NCBI GenBank assembly: GCA_002104895.1
Contig: MCFG01000344.1
Location: forward strand, 1 to 64,000
DNA from: Anaeromyces robustus
Taxonomy: Eukaryota; Neocallimastigomycota; Neocallimastigomycetes; Neocallimastigales; Neocallimastigaceae
DNA length: 64,000 nt
Reading direction: 5' to 3'
The translations under genes and the position numbers were made by a program. Below are positions 32,650 to 45,608 of the stretch, piece after piece. How positions within the stretch are numbered: the first letter of the stretch is position 1; each line of letters begins with the position of its first letter. The notes under the pieces were generated by a model. The model was not told the DNA's origin. It was given only the letters and a program-made list of their open reading frames with translations, and ran no database searches.

Positions 32650-33649
32650 GATAATAATATTTCTTCAAAAAATTTAAAAAACAAAATTATTATTGAATGA
32701 AAGTAGAAAAAAAATGAAACTATAATATTAATAATAACTTGAAATAATAATTATAATAATAACTTTTTTAATAGCACAAATAACAAAACTAATTTGCCTT
32801 TAAATATTCTTATTATGATTATAATCTCAAAATAAAACCTTTTTTCCAAGTATATTATTTTATTTATATATTAAAAATCAGATAAATACTATTACTAATT
32901 TATAATAAAAATTTTTATTTAGATATATATATATATATATATATCAATATCACTTTATAATAATTTTTAAAATATTTTATTTTACATATTATTTAAAGTC
33001 TTCATTGTAACTTTTTAATTAATTTTATATATATATATAATTTATTAAATATTTTAAACATTTAATGAATAAAGTTTTTATTATAGTTTTTTATAAGTTT
33101 TAATAAATTATTTTGTAATTTTTTTAAAAAATTTATTAATTAATAAAATTTTAAATAGTATGTAATATTCTTTTAGTCGTAGCTGGTTTATAATAATGTA
33201 TATTTGAGTTATTGATAACTCTATTTACATTATTATTTATTTATACTTTATTATTACAATATAATACAAATCTTACAACAAAAAACAAACAATCATCTCC
33301 CAAAATTAATATAGCAAATTATAATTATAATATATATTTATTTTTTTATAAATAAGATTATAATAATAAAAACTACAATAAGTATATAAAATAAATATAA
33401 ATTATATACAAATATGTTGCTATATATATTTGTTTTATATCAAGTATTATTCAACCTAAATGATCGGCTTTTTTTAAATAATTAGAAAAAAAAATTATTA
33501 TTGTATATAAATATTTCAATACTAATTTAAAATTTAATTTTTCTTTAATTAAATTCAATAGTTCGTTACAAATATGTTTAAATAAAAAAAAAAAAAATAA
33601 AATAAAAAAATCTTTTTTTTTCTTTCTTCTTTTTTTATATAATATAAAA
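32069..33649. other. AT-rich intergenic stretch with (AAT)n and a hairpin
   Basis: (AAT)n fills 32571-32646; the open frames across it on both strands (poly-Ile) are artefacts. An imperfect hairpin with arms of about 20 bases and a 2-base loop lies at 33192-33235 (AATAATGTATATTTGAG... with ...CTCTATTTACATTATT). Otherwise nothing recognised. Confidence 0.6.
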
Positions 33650-35065
33650 ATGAGTTCAAATATTTGTTTAAAGGAATGTATTAAAATTATTGAAAATAGA
33701 CAAAATGATTTTTTAGAGGAATATTTAAATGGTGTTGATATTAATTTAATTTTTAATTCTGAAACAAATATATATGATATAACAATTAAAAATAATAATT
33801 TTGAAGCTTTCAATATTTTGTTATACACTGAATATAATTACAATCACTCTTCAACTAAAATATTGAAATTTTTTAATCTAAAACAATTGAAAGATTTATT
33901 AAATAAAGGTTATAAACCATCTAATAATTTTATAAATCTAATAATAAAAAATAAAGGAAATGAAGTAATTCCATTATTAAAATTGATATTTCAATATACA
34001 AATTTTAATACTAAATTAATTTTAAAATTTCTTAAAAATCATTACTTAAATAAAGAATCTTTATCTCAATCAGAATTAAATACTATAATCAATATAGAAA
34101 ATGAAAAATTAAATGAATTTAATAATGCTAAAGATGGTATTAAAATTATATTAGAAAATGAAAATGAATCAATTTTAAAATATTTAATTGAGAATGGTGT
34201 TAATATTAATTTTAAATATGAATATGAGGCAACTACTGATTATGAATATGGTATTTATGATGAAAATCTTGATGATAAAAAATGTAATACAAAATTAGAA
34301 ATTAAAACACCTTTGATTACTTTACTTGAAAAAGAAAATGAATCATGGATAAAATATTTAATTGAACATGGTGCTAATGTTGATTGTGAACATGAATTGT
34401 ATGACTTTAATTGTCATTTTGATTATGATGGTCAACAATGTTGTGATTTTATACGTTGTAATTTTAAAACTCCTATAAGTATTTCATGCGAAAAAGGAAA
34501 TGAATCTATGATAAAATATTTAATAGAACATGGTGCGAATATTAATATAGATTGTAGTGAAGAGAAAGTAAAAGAAAAACTACCAAATTTACAATATATA
34601 ACTGTTAAAGATAAAAATAATTGTTATTTTAGTTTTGCATATGATAAGGAAAATATAGAAATATTTGATAATACTTATTCACCTTTAAGTATTGCATGTA
34701 AAAATGAAAATGAATCATTAGTAAAATATTTAATTAAGCAAGGTGCTAATGTTAATGGTATTAATAATAATGTCGATAAACCTTTATTTTTTGCATGTGA
34801 AAAGCAAAATGAAACAATTGTAAAAATTTTAATTGAACATGGTGCTAATGTTAATGTTGAAGGTAAACAATATATTGATCGTTATTCACTTTTAAAAATT
34901 TATACACCTTTAAGTATTGCATGCGAAAAAGGCAATGAATCAATTGTAAAAATTTTAATTGAGCATGGTGCTAATGTTAATGTTGAAGGTATTAACTTTG
35001 AAGAAATTTGTATACCGTCAATTAAAAATATTTTAGTTGAGCATGGTGCAAATATTAATTGTTAA
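33650..35065 (+). CDS. Ankyrin-repeat protein (471 aa) with long inserts between repeats
   Basis: Starts MSSNICLKECIKIIENRQND without a signal peptide, so probably cytosolic. Residues 1-160 are a helical Leu/Ile/Asn-rich region typical of anaerobic-fungus ankyrin proteins. Ankyrin repeats follow: SILKYLIENGVNIN (about 183), SWIKYLIEHGANVD (about 233), SMIKYLIEHGANIN (about 285), SLVKYLIKQGANVN (about 358), TIVKILIEHGANVN (about 392), SIVKILIEHGANVN (about 432) and a final half repeat ILVEHGANIN. Several repeats are separated by 15-45 extra residues, some Cys/Tyr/Asp-rich (DFNCHFDYDGQQCCDF). Ankyrin stacks bind protein partners; the partner is unknown. Ends in TAA followed by a long T run. A decayed relative lies at 16330-17010. 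Confidence 0.92.
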   Translation: MSSNICLKECIKIIENRQNDFLEEYLNGVDINLIFNSETNIYDITIKNNNFEAFNILLYTEYNYNHSSTKILKFFNLKQLKDLLNKGYKPSNNFINLIIKNKGNEVIPLLKLIFQYTNFNTKLILKFLKNHYLNKESLSQSELNTIINIENEKLNEFNNAKDGIKIILENENESILKYLIENGVNINFKYEYEATTDYEYGIYDENLDDKKCNTKLEIKTPLITLLEKENESWIKYLIEHGANVDCEHELYDFNCHFDYDGQQCCDFIRCNFKTPISISCEKGNESMIKYLIEHGANINIDCSEEKVKEKLPNLQYITVKDKNNCYFSFAYDKENIEIFDNTYSPLSIACKNENESLVKYLIKQGANVNGINNNVDKPLFFACEKQNETIVKILIEHGANVNVEGKQYIDRYSLLKIYTPLSIACEKGNESIVKILIEHGANVNVEGINFEEICIPSIKNILVEHGANINC

Positions 35066-35305
35066 AATAATTTTTTTTTTTTTTTTTTTTTTTATCTTTA
35101 TCTGTTGTATATGAAAATCGAAAAACGAAATATACCCTTGAAAAAATATTTTATTAAACGTAATAATATTATCAATTTCAGATATATCTAAAGATATTAT
35201 CAAAAATAATATTCTTAATAATGTATGAATCATCTTTAAATATTTCATATTTTAAATTATATCTTTATATTATATTATACATACTTATATATATTATTAT
35301 TTTAA

Positions 35306-35343
<38 letters not shown>

Positions 35344-35630
35344 AGTAATGAAAAAATATAATAATTTATTAACACGACGTATATTATTTAATTTATGTTA
35401 TCACAATAAAAATAAATATAAAAAATAAAAGATATTTATATTGAATTTATATTGATAAATTTTAAAGTATATATAAATATTTAAATGAAATATAATTATT
35501 ATATAAATCAATTTAGTATTTGTGATTCTTTGAATAATTTGTTGTTGTAGTTAATTTATTATTTTAATGAATAAATATAATGAATAACCATAATTCAAGA
35601 AAATTTTTTGAGATTGTATAAAGATAAATT
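35066..35630. other. 3' flank of the ankyrin gene, AT-rich
   Basis: T22-like run just after the stop and a poly-A tract at about 35310-35341. No gene recognised. Confidence 0.5.
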
Positions 35631-35812
<182 letters not shown>

Positions 35813-37180
35813 ATTTTATAATTGAATATCCAATGAGAAAGATATTGCGTCTTTTCACCACAGCAAGGTTAACACGTAGGAAAGTTTTTAAGTGTTAATT
35901 TACCTTTAAGTAAAAACTTGTAATTATATATATATATTAATATTAGAAGTTATTTCATTAATAGTATTAATTAAATTAAAATATTAATTAATTATAATAG
36001 TTGAAAAAGGATGTGACCCATTTCACCAACTTAATATACAAAAATTTGCACTTTTTAAAAAATACGCCATATTAAGAATGTAATTATTTTATTTTAATTA
36101 ATAATAAAGAATAAAAAATAAAAAATAAATAATAAATAATAAATAATAAATAATAATAATATAATAATAATAAATAAATAAAATAAAAAAACAAATAAAA
36201 TAATGTATACATATTTTATTTAGCCACAAAAAAACGTGACTTGGTGAAATGAGAAACACTCGTTGAAAACATTAGAAAAAAATAATTTTTAATAGATTAT
36301 AAGACCTTTGAACAAGATAAAAATGCAATTCTTAAACACACTGATAACTTATTTTTAAAGTTTACTTTTTTTAACTATTGAAGATAAATTACTGAAAATA
36401 TTTATGGACTCGACCGAAAATTATAAAGATAATATATATTTCTTGATGCTTAACACTTTCCTTGATAACCATTACGAATTTTAAAAAAACTAAAAATTAA
36501 TGTGAAACGGAAACAGTAGCATGAACTACTCATTAAAAGTTCATTAGAATCTCTTGTTCCAGCCATTGTGAGTCTGTCACATTTTCTTTCTGTTACTATG
36601 CCAATTGTAAATATATCCTTTCGAATTTCTCCTCAATTGATATAATAATAATAAGAACATTTCGGGTGACTTCAAGGGCGTCGACGTCGAAAAGATAACG
36701 TATGAAATTTATTCTGACATGGATTCGAATGACATTTCATTTTTTGAATAAAGAGGTTAGATGTTTAACTTCTTTTTGTTTATTTAATATTTTTAATTTG
36801 ATCAATATCTGTAATAAATTCATGTATTATATATTCTTTACTTTAACATAATTTATAATTCACATGTATGTTTAATTTTATATTAAGAATTTTAAATAAA
36901 AATTAATACTAGTCTAAAAAAAAAAAAAAAAAAAAAAAAAATTATATTAAAATTGTTATATTAATATATCTCTTAATTTTAAATATTTAAAAATTATATT
37001 TTTACTTTTTTTTTTTTCTGTTGTTGTTTACTTTTATATTATATAATATTTAATTTTTTAAATTTATATATCAATGTATATATAAGTTAACATGATTATT
37101 ATTTTAGATTTATATATAAAACTTTCATTAATATTAAATTTCACACCCAAAATATAATTATTTAAAATTTTATATTAATA
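35813..37180. other. Intergenic stretch with inverted repeat and a more complex island
   Basis: CATTTCACCAA at about 36019-36029 and TTGGTGAAATG at about 36241-36251 form an inverted pair 210 bases apart. The island 36290-36760 has higher GC than its surroundings and degraded coding character; its end (36682-36720) resembles 53981-54019 (both translate to a D-x-E...HEIYS/YEIYS segment). The source gene was not recognised. The rest is simple sequence, with poly-A near 36915-36940. Confidence 0.5.
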
Positions 37181-37365
<185 letters not shown>

Positions 37366-37777
37366 TAATTAATTAATTATATATATATATATATATATCT
37401 TTATTAATATTATTATAAAAATAAATAATTATTAATTTATTTATTTTCTTCTTATTTTTTTTTTTTTATAATTTTTTTTTTTTATAACTTTTTTTTTTTT
37501 TTGTTTATAAATAAATAATTTAGGTTACATTCATTTGTATATATTCAATATATACATTTTACATTACATTATTTTTTGTAACATTTTTATACTACATTCT
37601 TTTTCATATTTTACTTTTACTAAAAGGATATAATATGAAAGAATTATATATATTATACATTGTATATTATTATTTTAAATAATTTTAAATCATTTTTTAA
37701 AACCCAAATATTTCTAATTATTTTTTTTTTTTTTTTAAATTATAGTATTTAGTATTTAATTATTAAAAATTGTTATA
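37366..37777. other. 3' flank of the Cys-rich/lysozyme-like gene
   Basis: (AT)n and oligo-T runs only; nothing else recognised. Confidence 0.5.
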
Positions 37778-40348
37778 TTAATTTTTTTTTACATGTCTGT
37801 TATAAATATCAAGTCCAAGTGATGCTCTATATTTAATTAAGGTAAGATTTAATCCCTTTGTTTGTAAATATTCAACTAAAATTTTATCAGATGCTTCTCT
37901 AACTGATCCAGCCTTTTTCATAATATTGAATACTGATTGATTTTCTTTTAGATTATTATAAATATAATTCATTTGAATATCAAGACTTCCAATAGATTTA
38001 TTATTATTTCTAGCATAATTAAGAAGATTTTGTTTGCTATTAGCATCAGTCCATTGCATTAAACCATATCCAGCTGAATCACTAACGAAATTATTATATT
38101 TATTTTTATCAACAGCATTTGTATATCCTTCATCATTCATATTAAGAGTTGATTCAAAGGAATCTTGAAGTTCGGTTGGATTTAATTTAGATAATGCATA
38201 TATATTACCCATTAAACCAGCAACACCATATGGATTTTCAAATTTAGAAAGGAAGAAATTCCATAAAATATCTTCATTAATAACTCCAGTTGGAACACTT
38301 TCTGTAGTAGTGGTGGTAGTGGTGGTAGTGGTGGTAGTGGTAGTGGTAGTATCAACAAGGGTATCTGGAAGACAAAGATAATATCTTTCAGTAGTTTTAT
38401 CACATACATAACCAGGTTTACAACAGTTTGGAGCATTTGGATATTCACTTCCACCACATATATTAAAACCTTCTGCACATGTAGAAGTTGGTGTAATAGT
38501 AGTAGTGGTAGTAGTAGTGGTAGTAGTGGTAGTAGTTTTCTTAGTAGTAGTTTGTTTTGGAAGACAACATTTAATACCACTACTTCCTGGACATTTACCA
38601 CTAACGGTATTACCAGTACAATCACCAACAGGAATACATTCACCCTTGACACCATCACTTTCACAGGTATTCTTTGGAAGACAACATTTAACATTACTAC
38701 TTCCTGGACATAAACCAGATGCTGTAAAACCATCAGTACATTCACTTACATCCTTACATGTACCATTTAATCCTTGATAACTACATTTTGTTTCCTCCTT
38801 TGGAAGACAACATTTAATACCACTACTTCCTGGACATTTACCACTAACAGTATTTCCTGTACAATTATCAGCAGGAATACATTCACCCTTGACACCATCA
38901 CTTTCACAGGTATTCTTTGGAAGACAACATTTAATATTACTACTTCCTGGACATAAACCAGATGCTGTAAAACCATCAGTACATTCACTTACATCCTTAC
39001 ATGTACCACTTAATCCTTGATAAGAACATTTTGTTTCATCTTTTGGAAGACAACATTTAATATCACTACCTCCTTGGCATTTACCACTAACAGTATTACC
39101 AGAATTACAATCACCAATAGGGATACATTCACCCTTAACACCATCACTTTCACAGGTATTCTTTGGAATACAACATTTAACGTCACTACCTCCTGGACAT
39201 AAACCAGAAACTGTAAAACCATCATTACAATTACTAACACTCTTACATGAACCATTTAATCCTTGATAACTACATTTTGTTTCAGTTTCTGGAAGACAGC
39301 ATTTAATATCACTACCTCCTTGGCATTTACCACTTACAGTATTACCAGTACTACAATCACTTTCTGGTATACATTCACCTGTGACTCCATCACTTTCACA
39401 TGTATTTTTTGGAAGACAACATTTAACATCACTACCTCCTGGACATAAACCAGAAAGTGTAAAACCATCAGTACATTCACTAGCACTCTTACATGTACCA
39501 CTTAATCCTTGATAACTACATTTTGTTTCTTCTTTTGGAAGACAACATTTAATGTCATTTCCACCTGGACATAATCCAGTAACAATATTACCAGTACTAC
39601 ATTCACCAACAGGGAGACATTTACCTTCAGTTCCATTACTTATACATGTTTCCTTTGGAATACAACATTTAACATTACTTCCTCCTGAACATAAACCAGA
39701 AACAGTAAAACCATCAGTACATTCACTAACATTCTTACATGTACCACTTAATCCATCATAAGAACAATCAGATTCAGTTGGTTTTGGAAGACAACATTTA
39801 ATGTCACTACCTCCTGGACATTTACCACTAATAGTATATCCAGTACTACATAAACTTGTTGGTAAACACTTACCTTCTATTCCATCATTACTGAAACAAT
39901 TACTTTTTGGAAGACAACATTGAATATCAGAACTTCCTGGACATAAACCAGTCATAACAGTTCCGTAATTACAATCACTGGTATACTTACATACACCATC
40001 TAATCCACTATATGAACATTTAGTTCCAATTGGATTTGGAACACAACATTTAAAATCACTACCTCCTGGACATTTTCCAGAAACAGCTTCACCACCACAT
40101 TGATCAGAAAACATACAATTACCTGTTCTTCCATCATCAGCTTGACATGGAATAGTATCACAACATTTTATATTACTTGGGTCACTTGGACATTTTCCAG
40201 AAACATACTGACCACCATAACTAGTACATGTTTCAGTGGCAATACATATACCATTTTTACCACTACATCTGCCATTAACAGCAGCTAATGTTGATGGTAC
40301 AGTTACTACTAAAGCTAAAAATAATTTAGAATTTATAAGCATTTTCAA
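37778..40348 (-). CDS. Secreted Cys-rich repeat protein with CBM1-like module and phage-tail-lysozyme-like domain (856 aa)
   Basis: Signal peptide MKMLINSKLFLALVVTVPSTLAA. Residues about 25-595 are 14 repeats of about 40 residues, each with six Cys, pattern C-x(5-8)-G-x-C-x(5-6)-C-x(7-9)-G-x-C-x(6-8)-CC. From the third repeat they alternate between two kinds (TKCSYQGLSGTCK... and NTCESDGVKGECIP...), so an 80-residue pair was amplified. A Thr linker (about 597-615) leads to a small Cys module with ICGGSEY...NCCKPGYVC...YYLCLP, resembling a CBM1 cellulose-binding domain. A second Thr linker (about 668-685) leads to a domain with GVAGLMGNIYALSKLNP, then DSAGYGLMQWTD and LDIQMNYIYNNL, matching the phage-tail lysozyme type found in anaerobic fungi and bacteria. 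The family normally reads A-E-S-x-x-N-P; here Leu719 (TTA, 38192-38194) replaces the expected catalytic Glu, so muramidase activity is doubtful. Likely a wall- or bacterium-binding secreted protein. Confidence 0.9.
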   Translation of the reverse strand: MKMLINSKLFLALVVTVPSTLAAVNGRCSGKNGICIATETCTSYGGQYVSGKCPSDPSNIKCCDTIPCQADDGRTGNCMFSDQCGGEAVSGKCPGGSDFKCCVPNPIGTKCSYSGLDGVCKYTSDCNYGTVMTGLCPGSSDIQCCLPKSNCFSNDGIEGKCLPTSLCSTGYTISGKCPGGSDIKCCLPKPTESDCSYDGLSGTCKNVSECTDGFTVSGLCSGGSNVKCCIPKETCISNGTEGKCLPVGECSTGNIVTGLCPGGNDIKCCLPKEETKCSYQGLSGTCKSASECTDGFTLSGLCPGGSDVKCCLPKNTCESDGVTGECIPESDCSTGNTVSGKCQGGSDIKCCLPETETKCSYQGLNGSCKSVSNCNDGFTVSGLCPGGSDVKCCIPKNTCESDGVKGECIPIGDCNSGNTVSGKCQGGSDIKCCLPKDETKCSYQGLSGTCKDVSECTDGFTASGLCPGSSNIKCCLPKNTCESDGVKGECIPADNCTGNTVSGKCPGSSGIKCCLPKEETKCSYQGLNGTCKDVSECTDGFTASGLCPGSSNVKCCLPKNTCESDGVKGECIPVGDCTGNTVSGKCPGSSGIKCCLPKQTTTKKTTTTTTTTTTTTTITPTSTCAEGFNICGGSEYPNAPNCCKPGYVCDKTTERYYLCLPDTLVDTTTTTTTTTTTTTTTTESVPTGVINEDILWNFFLSKFENPYGVAGLMGNIYALSKLNPTELQDSFESTLNMNDEGYTNAVDKNKYNNFVSDSAGYGLMQWTDANSKQNLLNYARNNNKSIGSLDIQMNYIYNNLKENQSVFNIMKKAGSVREASDKILVEYLQTKGLNLTLIKYRASLGLDIYNRHVKKN

Positions 40349-40829
40349 TTTTATATATATATATTAAATTATTTAATATATATATTAAATAATTAATTTA
40401 TCTTCTTTTTTTTTTTAATAATTTATGGATTTTGAACTCTATTTATAGTCTTAAAAAATAAAATTAAAAACAATTTTTTTTTATTATTTATTATTACTAA
40501 AATACTAATAATATTTATAATTTAATTTTATAATTATTAATCCATAAAAGTACAAAAAATGTTATCAAATAATGTAATCAATGTATACATAAATTTTATT
40601 ATGAATAATAAAAAATTAATATTTCACAATATTAAATTATTATATTAATTATATTAAAATTTGAATTTTTAATTTATTTATTATAAACTATAATTATAAT
40701 ATATTATAAAAAAATATATATTATACATATATTACTAATAGTATGTATAATAAATATATTGATAGTGGATAAATTAATATTATTATTTTTAATATCCACT
40801 AATTTTTAATTATTTTTTTTTAAAAATTT

Positions 40830-40830
<1 letters not shown>
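40349..40830. other. Upstream region of the Cys-rich gene
   Basis: AT-rich, probable promoter region of the minus-strand gene. An (AT)n stretch follows the start codon closely. Nothing else recognised. Confidence 0.5.
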
Positions 40831-41121
<291 letters not shown>

Positions 41122-42870
41122 TAAACTATAATATATAAATTTTAATATTTAAAGATTTCCTTTTTAGTAATTATTAATTTAATTATATTATACAAGTTTT
41201 ATGATAAAAGATAAATAATGAAACTTTATTTAATAATGAAAAAAAGATAATAATAACAAAAAAATGTTGTTTCATTTTATTATTGTTATTATTATTATTA
41301 AGATTTAATTATTCTTTATATCATAATATATTATTATTATATTATAATATTATTATTATATAAACTAAATACATTATTTTATATTCGATATATGGTTTAT
41401 TTATAATATATATATATAATTCAATATTAAATGATGAATAATAAAAATTTTTTATTTTAAAGTTTTTTCTTGATTAGAGAGCATATTTTGATTAAAAAAA
41501 AAATTTATTTTAAAAGTAAATAAAGTTTTAATAATATTAATTAAATACAATTCTAATATATAAAATTTAAATTTTTTTTTTTTTTTTATTTTTAAATTTA
41601 AATTTAAATTTAAATTTAAATAATTATGTTCTGTCATTTTGTTATGTATGTATGTATGTATGTATGTATGTATGTTTGTTATGTATGTATGTAAATATTA
41701 ATGAAAATTAATATTGATATTTGTAATTTTATATTAATTACACTTTCTCAATCAGTTATTATTATTGTTCTTATTAGTATTTTTGTTAAATAGAAAACAT
41801 TCATTGAAAAAAATAATATAATTATTATTAATTATTATTATTAATTATTATAATAATAATTATTGTGCTTTAAATGTTTTTCTTTTTTTTTTAGTATTTT
41901 AATATAAATATAGCATAAACATAAATAATAATAATATGTCAAAATAAAATAAAATTAAAATATTTTTTTTTCTTACTTTTTCATTTTATTTTATTTATTA
42001 AAAGTTTAATTATTAATGGTTGGTAATAAATTAATATAACATTATAGATTATTGTATATATATTATAATTTATATCAATATTAAATAAGATAATATATTG
42101 AATTATATTATAATATATTATAATGTAATTACAAAATAAATATTTTAAAATACTAAAATTCAGAATTAGTAAAGAGTGAAAAAATGTTAATCCAAAATAC
42201 TTTTAGATATTTTAATATCTGAAAAAAATTACTAGAACCACTATTAAAAAGGATATTAATATTTCATTTCATATCAATAGTACTTAAATAATAGTAATAT
42301 ATATATACATATTTGAAGTTAATTCTTAATTTTTTATTTTTATAAATTATTTTTAAAAAAGATGAAAAGTAATCATTGTAATTTTTTTTTAAAAAGGATT
42401 CATAAGATTCATAATTCAAAATTTTAAAAATACAGTAAACAATTTTAGTTAGGTTACCAATAAATATGTTAATGACAAGGAAATGATAATAATTCATAAC
42501 ATAATAATAAAAATAAAACACTTATACAACAAATTAAATATATCATTAAAATTATTATTTCATTATTTCATACCTCTTTTCATTTGATTCATTCTTTTCT
42601 TTATATATTAAAAAATATATATAGTTTTTACTAAAATACTTGTATTAGTTTTTTCTTTTTTTTTTATTATTTAAAATTTATAATTATAAATTTTAAATTT
42701 TATAATTTTTTTTTTATTTAGTCATAATTTATAATTCTTTGTGTTACAGTTACCACAATGAAAACTTTTTTGGGTAACAAAATAATGTTTGCGTAATTTT
42801 TTAAAAACCAATAAAAAAATTTTTTTTTATTTATTAATATGTATTAAATAATATATTAAAAAGTATTATA
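41122..42870. other. AT-rich intergenic stretch
   Basis: No gene recognised. Contains AAATTT palindromic repeats at about 41590-41622 and a TATG/GTAT tetranucleotide tract at 41641-41693. The minus-strand frame at 42264-42521 is Tyr/Ile/Phe-rich with no family features. Confidence 0.5.
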
Positions 42871-42914
42871 TATTTATTTATTTATTTATTTATTTATTTA
42901 TTATTTATTTATTT

Positions 42915-42950
<36 letters not shown>

Positions 42951-43033
42951 TTATTTTTTATTTATTTATTTTTTATTTACTTATTTATTTATTTATTTAT
43001 TTTTTATTTATTTATTTTTTATTTATTTATTTT

Positions 43034-43064
<31 letters not shown>

Positions 43065-43067
43065 TTA
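42871..43067. repeat. (ATTT)n microsatellite, interrupted
   Basis: ATTT units broken by ATTATTT and TTTTTATTT variants. Confidence 0.95.
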
Positions 43068-45086
43068 TTCATCATTATCAATAACATTCTATTAAAAAAA
43101 TATATATTATTGAAATTTTTTTAATTATTGCTAATGTAAAATAAAATAAAATAAAATAAAATAAATAATAAAGTATAATTTTGAATAATAAAATATGAAT
43201 ATAAAATATAAAATAAATATTAATACCATTTATTATTAATTTTAAAATTAATAATAATAATAAATGTTTTATTAAACTTAATTATAATATTGTGTTAACT
43301 TGTAAATTAGAGCCTTGAACCAATAAAAAAATTAATTAAAAAAAAAAAGATCTTTTATTAAAAACTAATACTAACATTATAAAAAATTCAATTAAAATGA
43401 ATAATAAAGTAAAAAAAATTTTATTTATAACAAAATATATAATAAATAAAAAGATAATCAATAAAAGTATGTATAACGAATATAATGATAATAAATAAAT
43501 AAATAACGATAATAAATAAAAAGATATTAAATGAAAGGTGTTATTTGAGTTAAACTAAAATATTTTTATTTATAAACTGATATTATAAAACATTTATTTT
43601 GTTAATGATTTGAATTGAATGAAATAAAATAAAAAAAATGGTTTTTTTAATACTTATTATTAAATATAATATATTATAATACACATTAATATATAACACA
43701 AAATATATTATAATGTATATTATTATATTACAGATAATAGATTATTATATATTTATTAATTTAATTTTTTTATTAATTTTCTATATTTTTATTGGTTCAC
43801 GAATTATTAAACACAAAAAAAATAAAATTTTAAAATAATAATAAAATTATAAATTTATTAAAAAAGTTTATTATCATTAAATGTAATAAAAATGAAAGAA
43901 AAAAAAAACAAAAATAAGAAAAAATTAAAATAAATAATAATAAAAATAATAATAAAATAAAATAAATAAAAATAAAAATAAAAATAAAAATAAAAATAAA
44001 AATAAAAATAAAAATAAAATAAAATAAACAAAAACAAAGATAAAATAAAATAAAATAAAATAAAGTCATACACTTATAATAACATTAATAATTATATATA
44101 TAAATATAATAATGTTTAAAATAAACGAGAAGTATTAAAAAAATAATACATTTTATGTTAATTTTTATTATAAAATGATAATTGTTTTGAAGTAGATAAT
44201 ACTTATTATTAACCTTTTGTTGAATTTCCAGATAAAAATAGAAATGTTAATATTTAAATATTAAAACATTACCATTTACTACTATTAATTCAGTTAAACC
44301 CTCTAATAAAAAATGTTTAAATAATATATGGATTTCTTATAATTGTACTACTAATACACATTGTTTTAGTTTTTATATAATATTAAATTATTCCAATTCT
44401 TATATATATTTTTTTTTTACATAATTATTTATAAAAAGACTTTTTTTATGTTAAAATTTATAATTTTTTCCTTAAACTAATAATTAATCTTTCGTAAAAA
44501 TTCTAGATTTATTTCTGATAATTCATTCATTACTAATTTGTTTTATACCTCTAATTCATTCAATCCATTCCATTTCAATAATATTCATTCCTTCAGTAAT
44601 AAAATATAAAATATAAAAATTTGTTTAAAATATTAAAAGTAATTGAAATAAATTATAATATTATTATGTAATAATTGGTTTTTTTTAGAATACAATAAAA
44701 ATTATATAAAACTTTAACTATTATAATAAATTATAGTCATAAAAAAATAATTTATTATTAAAATATTTTTAATTATAATAAATTATAGTCATAAAAAAAA
44801 TAATTTATTATTAAAATATTTTTAATAAAGCTAATAAGTTTATAATCATTACAAAACAATGTATATATTTACTTCTTCTCTATTCTAAAAAGTTAAAACA
44901 AGTCAGAAATATAAATATTATTCAATGTAACTATAAATGAATGTATTATACACATTTATCTAAATTAAAGGATAAAAAGAAAGAAATTAATTAAAAAATT
45001 TTTAATAGATATTCAATATTGATAAAAAATAAAAATATATATATATCTAGTATTCGTTATAAATATATATATATTTACTTTTTATA
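43068..45086. other. AT-rich stretch with a tandem repeat and a faint coding relic
   Basis: AAAAT and AAATA simple sequence at 43135-43165 and 43955-44065. Two imperfect copies of a 53-bp unit (ATTATAATAAATTATAGTCA...) at 44720-44826. In plus orientation 44265-44423 and about 44490-44605 give open, Asn/Ser/Thr-rich frames with coding-like composition (SVKPSNKKCLNNIW; SFITNLFYTSNSFNPFHFNN), possibly a dead gene. No family recognised. Confidence 0.45.
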
Positions 45087-45278
<192 letters not shown>

Positions 45279-45469
45279 ACTCAACCATTGTATGTAATAA
45301 AAATCTTTATTGATTTAAAAACTCTTCAACTGAAATAAAGAATATTTAATAACTTTTTATTAACAATCACAATGAATTTATAATTAAATATAACTGAAGG
45401 AAATGTTTATATTCAAAAATTCATCTTAAATGACTTTAAAATTTTGAAATATTTTTATATATATTAAAT

Positions 45470-45608
<139 letters not shown>

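Noticed and set aside
32392-32700. 102-codon frame with a long Ile run
   Set aside because: Mostly (AAT)n and A/T-only codons; the opposite strand is open as well.
38212-39761. Numerous open frames on both strands across the Cys-rich repeats
   Set aside because: Repeat-driven shadows of the 856-residue gene.
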